Of a stretch of 64,000 bases of DNA, positions 32,641 to 44,643 are shown piece by piece; positions within the stretch are counted from its first letter, which is position 1, and each line of letters begins with the position of its first letter. The notes under the pieces were generated by a model. The model was not told where the DNA came from, did not search any database, and saw only the letters and a program-made list of their open reading frames with translations. Location of the stretch: NCBI GenBank assembly GCA_001600175.1, contig BCJC01000002.1, forward strand, positions 874,318 to 938,317, in the 5' to 3' direction. This stretch comes from Erythrobasidium yunnanense. Taxonomy: Eukaryota > Basidiomycota > Cystobasidiomycetes > Erythrobasidiales > Erythrobasidiaceae. Made by a program: the position numbers and the translations under genes.

Positions 32641-34841
32641 ATGAATGGATCTACAGAAGAAGATGACCATATGCCTACCAATGCTCAAGCCGGACCATCT
32701 GCGACTTCGCCCTACTTTTCTGATCAAGGCCTTCGCAAAGTGCATCCATACAAGTAGGGCGCAAGAGCAGCTCGTATCTCTAATCCTACTGTCTCACACC
32801 TCTTTCCTGTCCTTCCTTCTTGCTCTGTCCCGAATGCAGCCATACCTACTTGACTTATGCAAAACAACGATGGCTTGGAAGGGAGCTTCTTGAGATTTTC
32901 ACCACGGAGTTTAGGTGTGTCTTACGTCAAGTGATATGGTGCCTTGATGCTAAGATTCAGGACAGAGACCGAAGCAAAGGATTTTATGTACGATCGCACC
33001 TGCAAGTTGTCGATGTTCGCAACTGAATATCATGTCGTGCAGGATTGGGCAATTTCGAATGGGACAGTCATGGTTAACGGAAAGATCGTAGATGGAAGCT
33101 ACGTCCTTCAGAACGGCGAGTAGGTAATTCTGCTTGCTTACCAACGCGCTCAGGCACTTTGTTGACATCGTTCGCGCTCATATAGTCTCATATCGAACGT
33201 AGTACACCGCCACGAACCGCCTGTCCTGGATGGCCGGCTACAAGTCTTCCATAAAGACGAAGCTTCGGAAGTCTGGGTTGTCGAGAAGAAAGCCTCTATG
33301 CCTATCCATGCTACAGGAAGATATATGGCGAACACACTCTTGGCTATCCTGAAGGATGAACATGGTCTAGAAGCTGCATCAAGTGAGACAGCCCCGTCTT
33401 GACTAAGACAACAGAAGAGAAATCTGACAGGCAGTGGCTTCATACAGCTGCGAACCGCCTGGATCGTCTTGTATCAGGTGTCATCCTAGTAGCGACATCA
33501 ACAGCAGCCGCCCGCCGCTTAGGCGCAGATTTTGGGACACCTGGTCGTGTACAGAAAGAATACGTCGCCAGAGTCCGAGGAGAGTTTCCGATAGGAAGCG
33601 ATGGGGAGAACGGGGAAGTGATATGCGAGCAGCCGCTGCTTACTATCGATAAGCAGATAGGTGTAAATGTGGTGCATCCGGATGGAAGGGTGCGTGGCCT
33701 GCTTCCGCAAAGCGTTAAATGCCGATATGTGATATATGGCAGCCCTCAAAGACTATCTTCACGCGGCTAAGCTATGACGCGAAGACAGATACGAGCGTCG
33801 TCAGGTGTAAGTCGCGGTTGACCCTTCGTTGGCCGCCAAACGGTCGTATACTAAAACTTGATATGCAGGTCGTCCTGTGACTGGGCGGTCTCATCAATTG
33901 CGAGTCCACCTTCAATGGCTTGGCCATCCAATCGCCAACGATCCTATCTACAACAACGATGTTGCATGGGGCAAAGGCAACGGCAAAGGCGGTCTTTGGA
34001 AGAATATCGAGCGATCGCATGTTCTGCCAGCTGTTCCTACTTCGCAATCACCTGCTTCCACCCCTTCCGTCACTGCAGAAAGCGATGAAGAGGACGAGGT
34101 TACATCGCTAGCGGATGACCTACAAACGAAGTTGACATACGACAAATCCGATAAGCTGGAGCGGCAAGAATGGAAGAAGCGCAAGAAAGCACGGCATGAG
34201 GCGAAGAAGCGCGTTGCCGAAGAACGGCAGAGGGCTCTAGCTAAGCGCGTGACTGTAGACGACACACTAGGCGGAGGCTCGCAAGTCAGTCTGATACCCC
34301 AAGCTGTCGATGCGATCCTCCACTTGCGAAAAGTCCGAGACGAAGAGGATAATTTCGCACGTTATAGGGATATGGACCGGAAACCTACGTCCACAACACT
34401 CGTCGGTATACCTGAGACCTCTAAATTGGGCTTGAAGACGAGTTCTGTGTCAGCCAAGAAAGGGTTTCGGATGATGAGCAAAGAAGAAAGAGACCAGCTC
34501 GCTGCGCAGTATGCAGAAGAAGAAGCTGCGCAACAGAGTAACAAAGAGAAGGAGACGGACCCGCTGTGGTATGTTGCGAAGGATGAGAAGGGAGAATATT
34601 GCAAAGCTTGTGGAATACCTCTGCTGCCGGACCCTACGATGGAGATGCTGCAGATCTGGTTGCATGCCATACGCTATCGTGAGTGGAGCTCCTCCTCGTG
34701 CTCTACGTTAAGTATGCTGATTGGACTCGCGCAGACACTGACGAATGGGATTACTCGTCGCCGTTGCCAGACTGGGCAAGGGAGGATTGGGAAACACCGG
34801 CTTTCGTGCATGAGCAGCGTGATATTGGCAATGTAGAGTAG
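32641..34841 (+). CDS. RluA-family tRNA pseudouridine synthase (Pus9-like)
   Basis: Nine exons (32641-32753, 32840-32914, 32966-32987, 33043-33119, 33186-33382, 33448-33689, 33743-33806, 33869-34678, 34735-34841) give 568 residues. Order: [24 protein letters not shown], an S4-like [30 protein letters not shown], the catalytic-Asp motif [29 protein letters not shown], and a C-terminal extension ending in a possible zinc knuckle YCKACGIPL and [11 protein letters not shown]. These are the features of fungal Pus9/Rib2-type enzymes that make pseudouridine 32 in tRNAs. No deaminase domain follows, so Pus9 rather than Rib2 is favoured. Exon 3 is only 22 bases. Divergent from SNF7 with 150 bases between starts. 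Confidence 0.9.
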
Positions 34842-35375
34842 ATTTGACTTGGACTTGAAGCATGGGACCTCTGCAAGACCGCTTGCACGCGCAGATCGCT
34901 TGTATGGCTCTTTCGCTTTCGCCAATGTGAACTTCTGCAGCAATTTCGCACTTATTCTTTTGCAAGCTGCTCGATTGACCCCCACTTCGAAAGTCTGCCC
35001 ACGATGGCGGTCCTGTTGAGGTCTCCAAAGCTCGCTGAAGAAAGAGCTAGAACTCCCGACCCAGCCTGGACATCGATGCAGGAATCTAGCCTAAGCGGAC
35101 CATAAGTCGTTGGTCCCTGATTTGCCGGCCAGAGAGTCTATCCGCCCCGTCCGGACGTTGTGAAACAGTCGAACGACAGGCAGCCCGCGCCCACGCACCA
35201 AGCGAAGGTCGCGAAGTCAGCCCAGCGTATCTACGAGGAGAACAACAACCGGACGAAAGCATACATACTTCTATGGATTCTTCGTACATCCATCTTCATT
35301 TAACTTGACTGGCTAATGCTACGTACGCCCTGTCGCGAAGGAGCCATCATCTGGAGAGCATAGCTATCCCGATAG
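34842..35375. other. Intergenic region
   Basis: Tandem spacer before the first seven-helix gene. Short minus readings here are overlaps of noncoding and exon sequence. Nothing recognised. Confidence 0.35.
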
Positions 35376-36863
35376 ATGTCAGCGACGAGCTCCAGTATCA
35401 ACAATAACAGCTTGCCGTATCGTCGTAGGATAATGGGAACGCTTGAGAACGCCGGCGCCGCCCTTCCTCTTCAAACCACACTCCAGCAACTTCAAGCGTA
35501 CACAATTCTGCTTCAGAAGCTGTCTTGTTATCTAATCTGCCTGTTCGCTGTACTACTATGGGACTTCATCGTCACTTTCCACGATGAAGTCAAGTATATC
35601 TGGCTTTCTTCTCCTTCTTTCTCGACAATTGCATACAGAAGATGGAGCTGGAAATGGCTCAGACGCAAGATCAACCTGGTGAAGATTGCATTCGCTGTGA
35701 ATCGCTACCTCACAATCGTCTCTATGACTTTCATGCTGGTCTGCATTCGGAGTGTGCATATCATGCGGATATGCGATAAGATCCATCTCCTGCAGGTGAG
35801 CCTTGTTCTCAGGTTTCCCTCCCAAGTGATCAGAAAGCTGATGGTTCGCTCTGTAGCCAATTCTTCCAGTAAGTTGCACCTTTCGCGCATTTGTTGGATG
35901 ACCAAATTGACAGCTTGACTTGTCAGATTCCCATCTTCTTCAGTGCAAATTTCCTTTTCATTACACGATGCAGCGCCTTATTCAGCAGCAGATCTCGCCT
36001 GGTCTTCTGGCTTCTGCTATTCCTCGCTGCTGTCCAGGCTATCGTTCAGGTAGCTTGCAGTCTGAAAAACGCCCGTAAGTGGCAAGGATTATAGGAAGCT
36101 CGGACGCCAAATTATGCGCTCACAGCCCTTCCTCTACCTCCCGGTACAATTGGCTGCTTTTCGAACCCAAGTCGCGAAAATGAGAACCTCGGTTTCATCT
36201 ACTGGGTGCTACCTCTTATCACACAGAGCATGTGTGTCTCGCTTCTCTTGATATATATTGCGATCTGCGGCTGACATGCCTTAAAACAGTACCTTCCTCC
36301 TTACACTGTATAAAGTTCTTTGCCGCTGGCACATCACAGGTCGATCCAGGCTGTTCCGAGCATTCTTACGAGACGGTGTGCAATACTTTGCGGTAGTCAC
36401 TTCTGCCAACCTGGTCAATATTGTCTACATGAAGAGCAAGATTCGCATCAACGGGGTCGACATACAAGGCGGGAGCTTTGTGCGTTTTCTCGTTGGCTCA
36501 GTGTACGAGGCAAAGCTGACTGTATCCAACGTCATCAAGAATGCGCCTATGGCGGCGGTCATGACGAGCATGATGGTCTCGAGGCTGATCATCGTAGGTC
36601 TGGCTACTTTCTCCTCACTACTAATAAGGCTGATCCTGCTGTATATTCAGCACATGCGCAAGACAGCAAGACGTCAGGCTTCCCTTCCTCAGCTGAAGGA
36701 GGATCTTCAATCTGTCTCGTTGGATACGATAAAATTACGCAAGGCCGTCTCTTCAAGCGGCCACGACGATCCTGTGGACAGCCCGACATGGACCATCACT
36801 GAATACTCTCATCATCAACAACAAGCAGTAACAGTCCAAGTGCCTGTGTGCCTGTACAAGTGA
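35376..36863 (+). CDS. DUF6533-type seven-helix membrane protein, copy 1
   Basis: Exons 35376-35795, 35857-35868, 35927-36074, 36126-36231, 36290-36479, 36540-36593 and 36651-36863 give 380 residues. The first membrane hairpin carries LLWDFIVTFHDEVKYIW and, after a basic loop, FAVNRYL: the DUF6533 pattern common in Basidiomycota. More helices follow (VFWLLLFLAAVQAIV, GFIYWVLPLITQSM, DGVQYFAVVTSANLVN, VMTSMMVSRLII). Such proteins look receptor-like, but ligands and partners are unknown. Exon 2 is a 12-base microexon also present in copy 2. The 60-base stretch 36480-36539 and the 57-base 36594-36650 are stop-free and in frame, yet are best read as introns: copy 2 lacks the first entirely, and the following exons then match in length. 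Confidence 0.82.
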
Positions 36864-37114
36864 ATTCATGCACGGACCCCCTGGCAGGGACGGGCCGATA
36901 GGTTTCCGGGTCGCACCGCCCCCTCACGTTACAATATGAAGGTCGAGATGAGATCTGCATAATCAGCAAAGACAGCACGCAAAGGAGATCCGAGGTCTGG
37001 ACCAAATCCATCTTCCTGTCGGACATGCCGATATTATCAGATGGGATAACTTTGGACTCTCAACTCTTTCCCCTCTCTCTTCTCATCATCGTTCACTTTG
37101 ATTTGCAACCTTCG

Positions 37115-38881
37115 ATGGCTCCTCCTCTACCTCTACCCGACCCTTCGACCTACGACGCCCACTACGTCTCAGCCTACAGCGCGCTCTTCCGCCAACTGCA
37201 AACCTACGTCGTATGCACCTTAGCAGTCGTAATATGGGACATCATCATCACTCTCAAGCTAGAGATGCAATACGTATGGCCATCGAGGTGGTCGGCAGTC
37301 AAGTTCTGCTTCTTTGTCGCGAGATATTTAACGCTCGCTACGCTGGGCTTCATGGTCGCATGCGCATTCAGCGAGAACTTGACGAAGAATTGTGAGAAGA
37401 TCTATCATATTCAGGTCGGTCAGACCCATTCAGTCTTTCAGCAACTGTCCAGAGCTGACCCCGGCTTGGGCACTCAGGACTATGTTCCTGTGAGGTTGTG
37501 TGCGCTTCGAAGTCAGGGATTCACGTCTTACGAATCGCTTTCAGATTTTCATCTTCCTGTGCTGCAACTTCAAGCTTGCGCAACGATGCTCGTCCCTCTT
37601 CTTCAAGCCACGACCAGTCTTCTACTTCCTGTGCACAATCATCATCGCACAAGCTGTAGTGCAATGCATCGTTAGCGCACAGAACATGGGTGCGCTCATG
37701 TCTGTCTATCATCTCATCGCCATCGCTGATGTGGTACCCTCTTGCCTGCAGCCGTTCCTCCGCCGCCTGGTATGAATGGATGCTTCTCGTCAACAGGCTC
37801 GGACAATCGTAATTTCAGCTTTGTATACTGGATCCTCCCTCTCGTCACGCACACAGTGTGAGCATCCGGATCTTAGCTCATTCTGTCCGCCAAGCTAATC
37901 CTCATTTCTTATTTCAGCATCCTTCTCATCACGCTTATCAAGGTGATTACCTACTGGCGCGACCACGGACGTACGCACCTACTCTCCACCTTTCTCAAAG
38001 ACGGTATACAGTACTTCGCAGTCGTGACGTCCGCGAACATCGTCAATGTCGTGTACATGAGAAGCAAGGTCTCCGTCGAGGGAGTGAAGTTCACAGGAGG
38101 AAGCTTTAATGCTGCTATGGCACTTGCTGTCACGAGCATGATGGTCTCGAGGCTTATTATCGTGAGTCCGCCAGTCATGACGCATACGAGGAGAAGCTGA
38201 CATTTGAGAAAGCACATGCGAGTCGCGCTGGCAGATAGCTCGACGGTCGCTTACATGACGGAAGTCGACCTCAAAACACCGCGCCTGCCGCTCACTTCCT
38301 CCCGTCCTTTCGTGTTCTTCCGTCGCATCTTTGGCTTAAGGGAGCTCAGCGGTCAGAACAAGACAAGTGCCAGCACAAGCAAACCGCGAAGGAGACTCGG
38401 TCCAGCTGGCGTCAGGACAGTCTTCGAAGTGACGCCTGTCATCTTGCCGATGCATGCCATGTCTTCATCCGGTGCTGCGAAAGACAAAGATACCCCCGAA
38501 GACGAGATCAAGGAGGACACACACTACTATCGCCATCCGGAAGACGCAAGACCAAGCTTCGGCGCACACGCACTTGGGCTGGAACATGAAGCTGCCGCCA
38601 TTGCCGCGGCGCAGAACAATGTTCGCAAGCCAGCCAGCAGACTCTCCTCCTTCTCGAAAGATAACAAGTATCCGATCGTTCCTTCCACTCCGCAACAGGC
38701 TCAACAGCCTCCTCATATCTTCATCAACGACGGACCGCTCTCTAGCAGTACTGCTACCGGCCCTGTCGAGCTAGGAACAAGCCCTTCAAGCGTCATGAGC
38801 GGGAAAAGTGGCTTAGCTGGCGCGATGGCCATCTCTGTGACGGTCGAAAGAGTCGTCGTTACGGATGAGCCGCGTCGATAA
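37115..38881 (+). CDS. DUF6533-type seven-helix membrane protein, copy 2
   Basis: Exons 37115-37414, 37478-37489, 37545-37689, 37752-37857, 37918-38161 and 38213-38881 give 491 residues. Signature VVIWDIIITLKLEMQYVW then FFVARYL, followed by FVYWILPLVTHTV, DGIQYFAVVTSANIVN and AVTSMMVSRLII. It is a tandem duplicate of the preceding gene, in the same direction, sharing the 12-base microexon and a 106-base exon. The cytosolic C-tail is much longer here (about 220 residues, Ser/Pro-rich, with RPFVFFRRIFGLREL), so the copies may signal differently. ATG 37115 is chosen by alignment with copy 1; an upstream in-frame ATG at 37025 would add 30 residues. Confidence 0.82.
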
Positions 38882-39147
38882 TGTTCGAGATTTTATTCGG
38901 CTACTAGTCTACTTCTATGCATTCAACACACACTCTTTCAAGCTTTCATACTATGTATCTGTAGTTTCTCACAATCCTCTCAAAGTTTCTGGGCTTTTCG
39001 AGTTGTCGTTAGAGGGGAATTGGGCGTTGTTGGAACCGCTTGTGGGAAATACATATATTGCCTATGATGCTAGATAGTTATACGCGCAGAAATCAGGGCA
39101 TTCTTGAAGTTTTGCTACTCGCGCCGGTCTGTCCTTGCATCGACATC

Positions 39148-40450
39148 ATGGATGTTCCGCCGCTTGTTGAAGCTCTCGCAGGGAGCGTAGGGTGGGCGTA
39201 ATATTATCCTTGGAAGTATATGGTGCTGAATAGGCCTCTTTAGTGCCTCCCTTGCCAATGTCCTCGTCTATCCACTCGATCTCGTCGCGGCTCGCATACA
39301 GACAAAGACACCCCAAAGCTCCTCTCATGCTCGCACAAAAGACGCTTATGCCGATCTACCTACTTCAATCAAGACAATCTACGCAAGCGATAGTGGGCTG
39401 CTTGGCTTCTATCGTGGACTGACCTCGGATACACTCTCGACCGGTCTTTCGAACTTCTTGTACTTCTACATCTTTGCGGCTCTACATCATTTGAACGATA
39501 AATGGAAAGAAAAGGAACGCGGCGGCAAGAAGTCTGCTCTGAACGGCGCGGTTCTGGAGCTCGTCATGGGCTCTTTAGCCGGAATACTGTCAAGAGGTGT
39601 AACAACTCCCTTGAGCACGATAACAGTGCGCATGCAGACGGCCTCACGATTCAAGTCTAAGCAAGACGAAGAGAAGGGAAAATCCGCAGCTGTACAAAGC
39701 GCAGAGGATGAACAGGAGGAAGAAAGCGATTATCATCCGGATACATCAATGAGCATCGCAAGGGATATATACGCAGAACATGGACTGAAAGGGTTCTGGA
39801 GAGGTTACGAGTCCGCTTGCATTCTGGTGCGCCCCAATCTGCATGTACATAGAAGAGCTCGTGCTGATTTGTCACAAATGGCTAGACCATCAACCCTGCC
39901 ATCACCTTCTACCTTATCGAAGCCTTCAAGAGAGCACTCCTGCCAAGAAGCTATCGAGACAATCCCACGCAGAAGCAGACTTTCCTAATCTCCGCTTCAG
40001 CATCTGCAATAGGTGAGCTCGGAACATGTTCGATTGACATGGTTACTCACGTTGTTTGTGATGCCGCAGCCTCCGCTATTTGCTACCCGCTCATCCTCGC
40101 AAAGACACGCTTACAGTGGAAGTCACCCAGCGGGAAATTGCTGTATCGCAACCTGTTCGAAGTATTCACGAAGACACTCAAGAGGAGTGGAGTTGCAGGC
40201 CTCTACGCCGGGTTACAGACTCGTAAGCCCGGCCGTTCGATCTCAATTTGGATGGTAGCTAACATTTCTTGCGATGTAGAAATAGTCAAAGGCTTTCTAT
40301 CGCAGGGTGTGACGATGGTTCTGAAGCAGCGGTAGGCCTGAAGCTGTTGTGCTGATATCAAGCTGACAACAAGTGTCTTCCAGCGTCGAGCTCCTGATTG
40401 TATACCTTTACAGAGCCTTATGGCTGCAGCGCAAGCGACTATCGCAGTGA
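39148..40450 (+). CDS. Peroxisomal mitochondrial-carrier-family transporter (Ant1/PMP47 type)
   Basis: Six exons (39148-39191, 39244-39826, 39886-40012, 40070-40222, 40280-40331, 40384-40450) give 341 residues with three carrier repeats: VYPLDLVAARIQT, TPLSTITVRMQT and CYPLILAKTRLQW, each with the Px[DST]xxxxR core. The third repeat and the end GLYAGLQTQIVKGFLSQGVTMVLKQ resemble peroxisomal adenine-nucleotide carriers (SLC25A17, PMP47, Ant1) better than mitochondrial ones. These exchange ATP for AMP across the peroxisome membrane to support fatty-acid activation. The donor of intron 1 could be 39192 (GTGGGC, giving SVGASLAN) or a few bases later. A Lys/Glu/Asp-rich loop in repeat 2 is long. 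Confidence 0.85.
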
Positions 40451-41087
40451 ATTGAAGGGGTCTACCATGTAGCAAAAACATATGTACAAGCCTGTTGCTA
40501 CACAAAGACCGAAGTCTGGGTGCAGTTAGCTTTTAAGAACAAGGTAAGGTAGCTCGAATCGAGTCATACATCTACGCGTTGTAGCGAAGTATGAGCTGAC
40601 AATCATCTCAATCAACCGTGTTCAGCATGTTTTCACCAGCTTTCGATGGTCGATTGTGCCTGACCTGATCTGCCCGTGCTTCAAAGTCTCTTTAGCCGCG
40701 CTTCCGCAGTCCAAAGAACCCGTGGACAGGGTCTTCTGCATTTTAGCGAGCAGGATGCCCACGCAAAAAGCGACAGAACTAGCGGATGAGACAGACGACT
40801 TTATCAGATCAGCTGTCAGCTGTCAAAAATCTAAGATCTTCTTCGACATCGTCTTCTTCTCTTCGTCCTCTCATCTTCAAACGATGCCCAGCCCAGACCC
40901 GCAGATCCTCCCCAAGACGGGAGGCAAAATTCTCTTAAAATAGCATTAGGGGGACCTGCCCTCTCAATCAAATCACGCGAATGTCCGGCAATCATGGCGC
41001 CTTCGACTGCAATCTTGCAATCTTTCAGGAAGACTCTGCTTGGATTCCTTATCACCAGTTCTTCGTTTCTGAGCTAATCTTTCAAGA
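40451..41087. other. Intergenic region
   Basis: Tandem spacer of 640 bases. A reading of 95 codons at 40656-40943 lacks an ATG. Pyrimidine-rich at about 40845-40875. No gene supported. Confidence 0.35.
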
Positions 41088-43119
41088 ATGTCTTCCACGA
41101 TGGCCGACTACAACATCGAGAAAGCCAGCGAGAAGGACGGCGTGCGTTCGCTTACGATTCACCGTATTGGATGCTTGGAATGAAAGAGATACATGATTCG
41201 CAGTTCGCAAAAGTCGATACCGCATCCGATGCTTTCGTACAGCTCGTGGCCAGCGAGCGTGAGTGAACTGGACTCCGCACAGGAAGCACACCGGTACACA
41301 CAATGTGTATTGATGGCATAATGTGTTTATACGGAATAACGTGTATTGATGGAAGATCGTATCCACAGAGGATCATGATATCAAATTCCGAACGCTATCA
41401 TGGCAGAAGACTGCTCTCCTGCTGTTGACAGAGTATATCTGTCTCGCTATGTTGGCACTCGCTTGGTCGTACATGGTCCTTGGATGGGCCGCAGCCCTAA
41501 TGTAGGACAGCTGCCTTGATCTGGCTGGAGAACCGGAGCTCACGATGGTTTTCCTCTAGCGTCACCTTCATCCTAGCTGCCTCAACCTGGTATACATCAT
41601 ATACATGCTGGCAGTACTGCATGCGCCACCCGCACGTCCGAGATATTGTGGATATCGCATATCAGCTTACCGGAGGAAGCAAGATCGCCGGAGAAGCCAC
41701 AGCCATTATGCTTATGTACGTCCTAATATTTGCTATAACATACAGACGATCGCTGACAATGAAGTGCGCCCCAGCCTTAACAACGTCTGCTTGATGGGCT
41801 TCCACGTCTTGACTGGATCCAAAATCCTGAACACGCTATCGGATCACTCTCAATGCACAGTCGTCTTCCAAGTCATCACTGCTCTCATTGCTTTCGTCTT
41901 CTCGATCCCAAGAACCCTGCAGCATGTTTCCTTGATGGGCGTAGTGTAGGTTTCGCCGAATCATTGCGGACACGCGGGACAGATACTGATGCCTACGAAA
42001 TTCTTAAACAGGTCTGCCATCGCCATGGCCATCGCAATGCTCCTGACCCTAATCTACTCTGGAATCCAGGATCACCCAGTCTACGGGTACAACGGCGTAT
42101 GGCCTGCAGCTGGAGAAGCCATCTACACGACAGGTGGAACGCCTGCAGGAACCAAATTCATCCCGGCATTCAATGCGACTTTGAACATTACCTTCCTTTT
42201 CATCGGACAGATTCGTAAGTAGCCATTTAGATACTGAGTACTGTTTAGTACGACGATATGTAGTATACTAATGCTATTCTGGATGCTTTAGTCTACCCCT
42301 CCTTCATCGCCGAGATGAAGCAGCCCAAGGATTTCCCAAAGGCGCTCGCCGTTCTCACCGTGGCCGAAGTGGTTATCTTCACTCTTGCAGCAGTTATAGG
42401 ATATCACTACAACGGACAATACTCTACGGCTCCTCTCATCGGGTCCCTGCAAGAACCATGGATGAAAAAGTCAGCTTTCGCCTTCGTGATGGTTCCCACA
42501 ATCGTGATCGGCGCCCTATACGCCAACGTAGCAGGCAAATACATCTACAGACGTATCATGCGCGACTCGAGACATGCACACTCTCATAGCGTGCTCGGCT
42601 GGTCAACTTGGCTCGGTCTGCAATTCGTCCTATGGACTCTGGCATGGATCCTCGGCGAAGTCATCCCTTCCATGGGAGACTTCTTGGGCATCATGTCTGC
42701 AGCATTCGACTCGTAAGTCCTTTTGCCCCATTTCTTCTGTGTCTCGACCACATCCTGGCTCGCGGTCTTGGGCAGCTCTTCGGGGCGTCCGGCGGGCGTT
42801 TAACTGTCAACTATAAACGACAGGTGCTTTGTTTCAAAGCTTCTTCGGATATATCTTCTGGGCAGGAGCTTGGTTTGAGCTCAACAGAGGTCGTTATACC
42901 GCGAACGCGAAGCAGACTTCCCTCATGGTTCTCAACATCGTCATCTTCGCTGCCGGTCTACTCATGCTTGGGCCAGGGTAAGTGACTCCGTCAGCACAAG
43001 CATAGAAAGGACGTCCTCTGATTCTTCATCGCAGTCTGTGGACCAGTATCGAGGCTGTCATCGGCGACTACGCAGGCGGTACCAGACCCGCCTTCAACTG
43101 CCACGACAACGCTCTGTAA
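41088..43119 (+). CDS. AAAP-family amino-acid permease
   Basis: Nine exons (41088-41141, 41204-41258, 41369-41501, 41560-41715, 41775-41945, 42012-42214, 42292-42712, 42840-42977, 43035-43119) give 471 residues. The start is cytosolic, then about eleven hydrophobic helices. Signatures: KFRTLSWQKTALLLLTEYICLAMLALAWSY cut by short loops, VCLMGFHVLTGSKILN, IPRTLQHVSLMGVVSAIAM, FIGQILYPSFIAEMKQPKDFPKAL and GEVIPSMGDFLGIMSA. This is the amino acid/auxin permease family (fungal Mtr/neutral amino-acid type), proton-coupled uptake at the plasma membrane or vacuole. Substrate cannot be told. Introns 2 (110 bases) and 7 (127 bases) are longer than usual here. Confidence 0.9.
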
Positions 43120-43501
43120 AGATAGGGTCTCGATCCAATCGAGCTCTTGTACAGCCTACATTTCGGTGTTCTGACAGTTCAGCTGGAACCCGGTTCTCGC
43201 TCAGTTTAGTATTATAGGGTAGGATAGCAGGTCATTGGAAGAGTGCAAGCACGATGGCTGTACTGTATGCTATGGGCTAGGTGGAGAGTCCTTTAATATA
43301 TGTATCCTCATTAGCCGTAGATGCGGGTAGCAATAATACATGGCACCGTCGCTCGCATAATCGTCCGTTTTTCGTGACAGGAGTTCAGGGTTTTCGAGCT
43401 GTTCGATAATTGGATATAAAATCGCTGCATCCTTCGAAGACGTTGCCTACACTCGATTCGCGAGCCGAAGTCGTTGTCTGAATCCGACCAATTGTTTCAA
43501 G
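43120..43501. promoter_or_regulatory. Spacer before IMP3
   Basis: Tandem spacer between permease and IMP3. No motif that I can name. Confidence 0.3.
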
Positions 43502-44234
43502 ATGCGCCAGCTCAAACACCATGAGAAGTAGGGCGGTCACGACATTGTTGCAGAGGTTAGGTAGCTGATACACTGTCTGCGCTCGCAGGAAGCTGCTCAA
43601 GAAGGTCGACTTTTTGCAGTGGAAGCAAGATGCAAACGTCCGCGAGATCAAGGTGATGCGAAGGTATCACATCCAGCAGAGGTGCGTATATGCACTTTGT
43701 TACATTGTATTGCGACTGATCGTGGTCCGCAGAGAGGACTATCAAGCATACAACCGTCTTTGCGGCTCGATACGAGGACTTGCCCATAAATTGTCACAGC
43801 TGGCAGACCAGGACCCTTTCAAAGCGAAATATCAAGGAATGCTCCTGTCCAAACTATACGATATGGGAATACTGGATGTCACCGCCAAGATCACCGACGT
43901 CGAAAGCAAAGTGACCGTCAGCTCGTTGTGCCGGAGAAGATTGGCTGTAGTCATGGTTAGGCTCAAGATGTGTGAGACAGTCAGCAAGGTGAGTAGCAAC
44001 TAGGCCCTGCGCTCTTCCTGAATCTCGGACTTCAGAAAATCCTGACTTTTCACATCATAGGCCGTTCAGTATATCGAGCAAGGCCATGTACGAGTCGGAC
44101 CAGATCCCATGAACGATCCTGCATTCCTCGTCACAAGGCATATGGAAGACTTTGTCACTTGGGTCGATACCAGCAAGCTCAAGCGGACAGTCATGCGCTA
44201 CAACGACGAGCTGGACGACTTCGATCTGCTGTAG
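43502..44234 (+). CDS. IMP3: U3 snoRNP protein IMP3
   Basis: Four exons (43502-43527, 43589-43681, 43733-43988, 44061-44234) give 182 residues, the normal length. [64 protein letters not shown] (S4 RNA-binding part), [10 protein letters not shown] and [20 protein letters not shown] match the family almost without gaps. IMP3 acts in the nucleolar small-subunit processome, joining U3 snoRNA to the 5' external spacer of pre-rRNA. The start codon follows from the conserved MR-LK-HE N-terminus. Confidence 0.97.
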
Positions 44235-44643
44235 CTCTAGCAGTCTCGTATGCATTGTCAGTGTGTTGTTGTCACCCTGTCCATCCTCGTCTTTCAGAGC
44301 GCTTGGGCGACGCAATCCTGTGTGCGCCCGGGAGTCTTACCACATCGCTGACGATGTCTTTCTTCCTGAACAGCGAGACAGTGCTAGTCTCGACTTAAGG
44401 CCGACAGAACCTGACTAACCGGCGCGAGTGCTTCAGAGACAAGGAGGAGCAGCTCTAGAGGAGAGAAGGGGAACTCACCTTACATTCCAGACAACAACGG
44501 TGGAAGTGCTCCTTTTCACACACCACTGCCATGGTGTGGGAGTCCAGTGGGCCTCAAAAGCCAGCCAGGTGTGACTCCCATCGGTTGTCCTCCCGAAATC
44601 AATAACGAACAGCAAGACTCAAAAACCCCAAGGCCAATAAACC
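44235..44643. promoter_or_regulatory. Spacer with an inverted repeat
   Basis: Upstream of the second small Cys/His gene. An inverted repeat with 7-base arms lies at 44519-44538 (CACACCA, six-base loop, TGGTGTG). It could be a binding site or chance. No gene seen. Confidence 0.35.

Noticed and set aside
36378-36863. Continuous open frame across two introns of seven-helix copy 1
   Set aside because: Both in-between segments have splice consensus, and copy 2 shows they are not part of the conserved protein.
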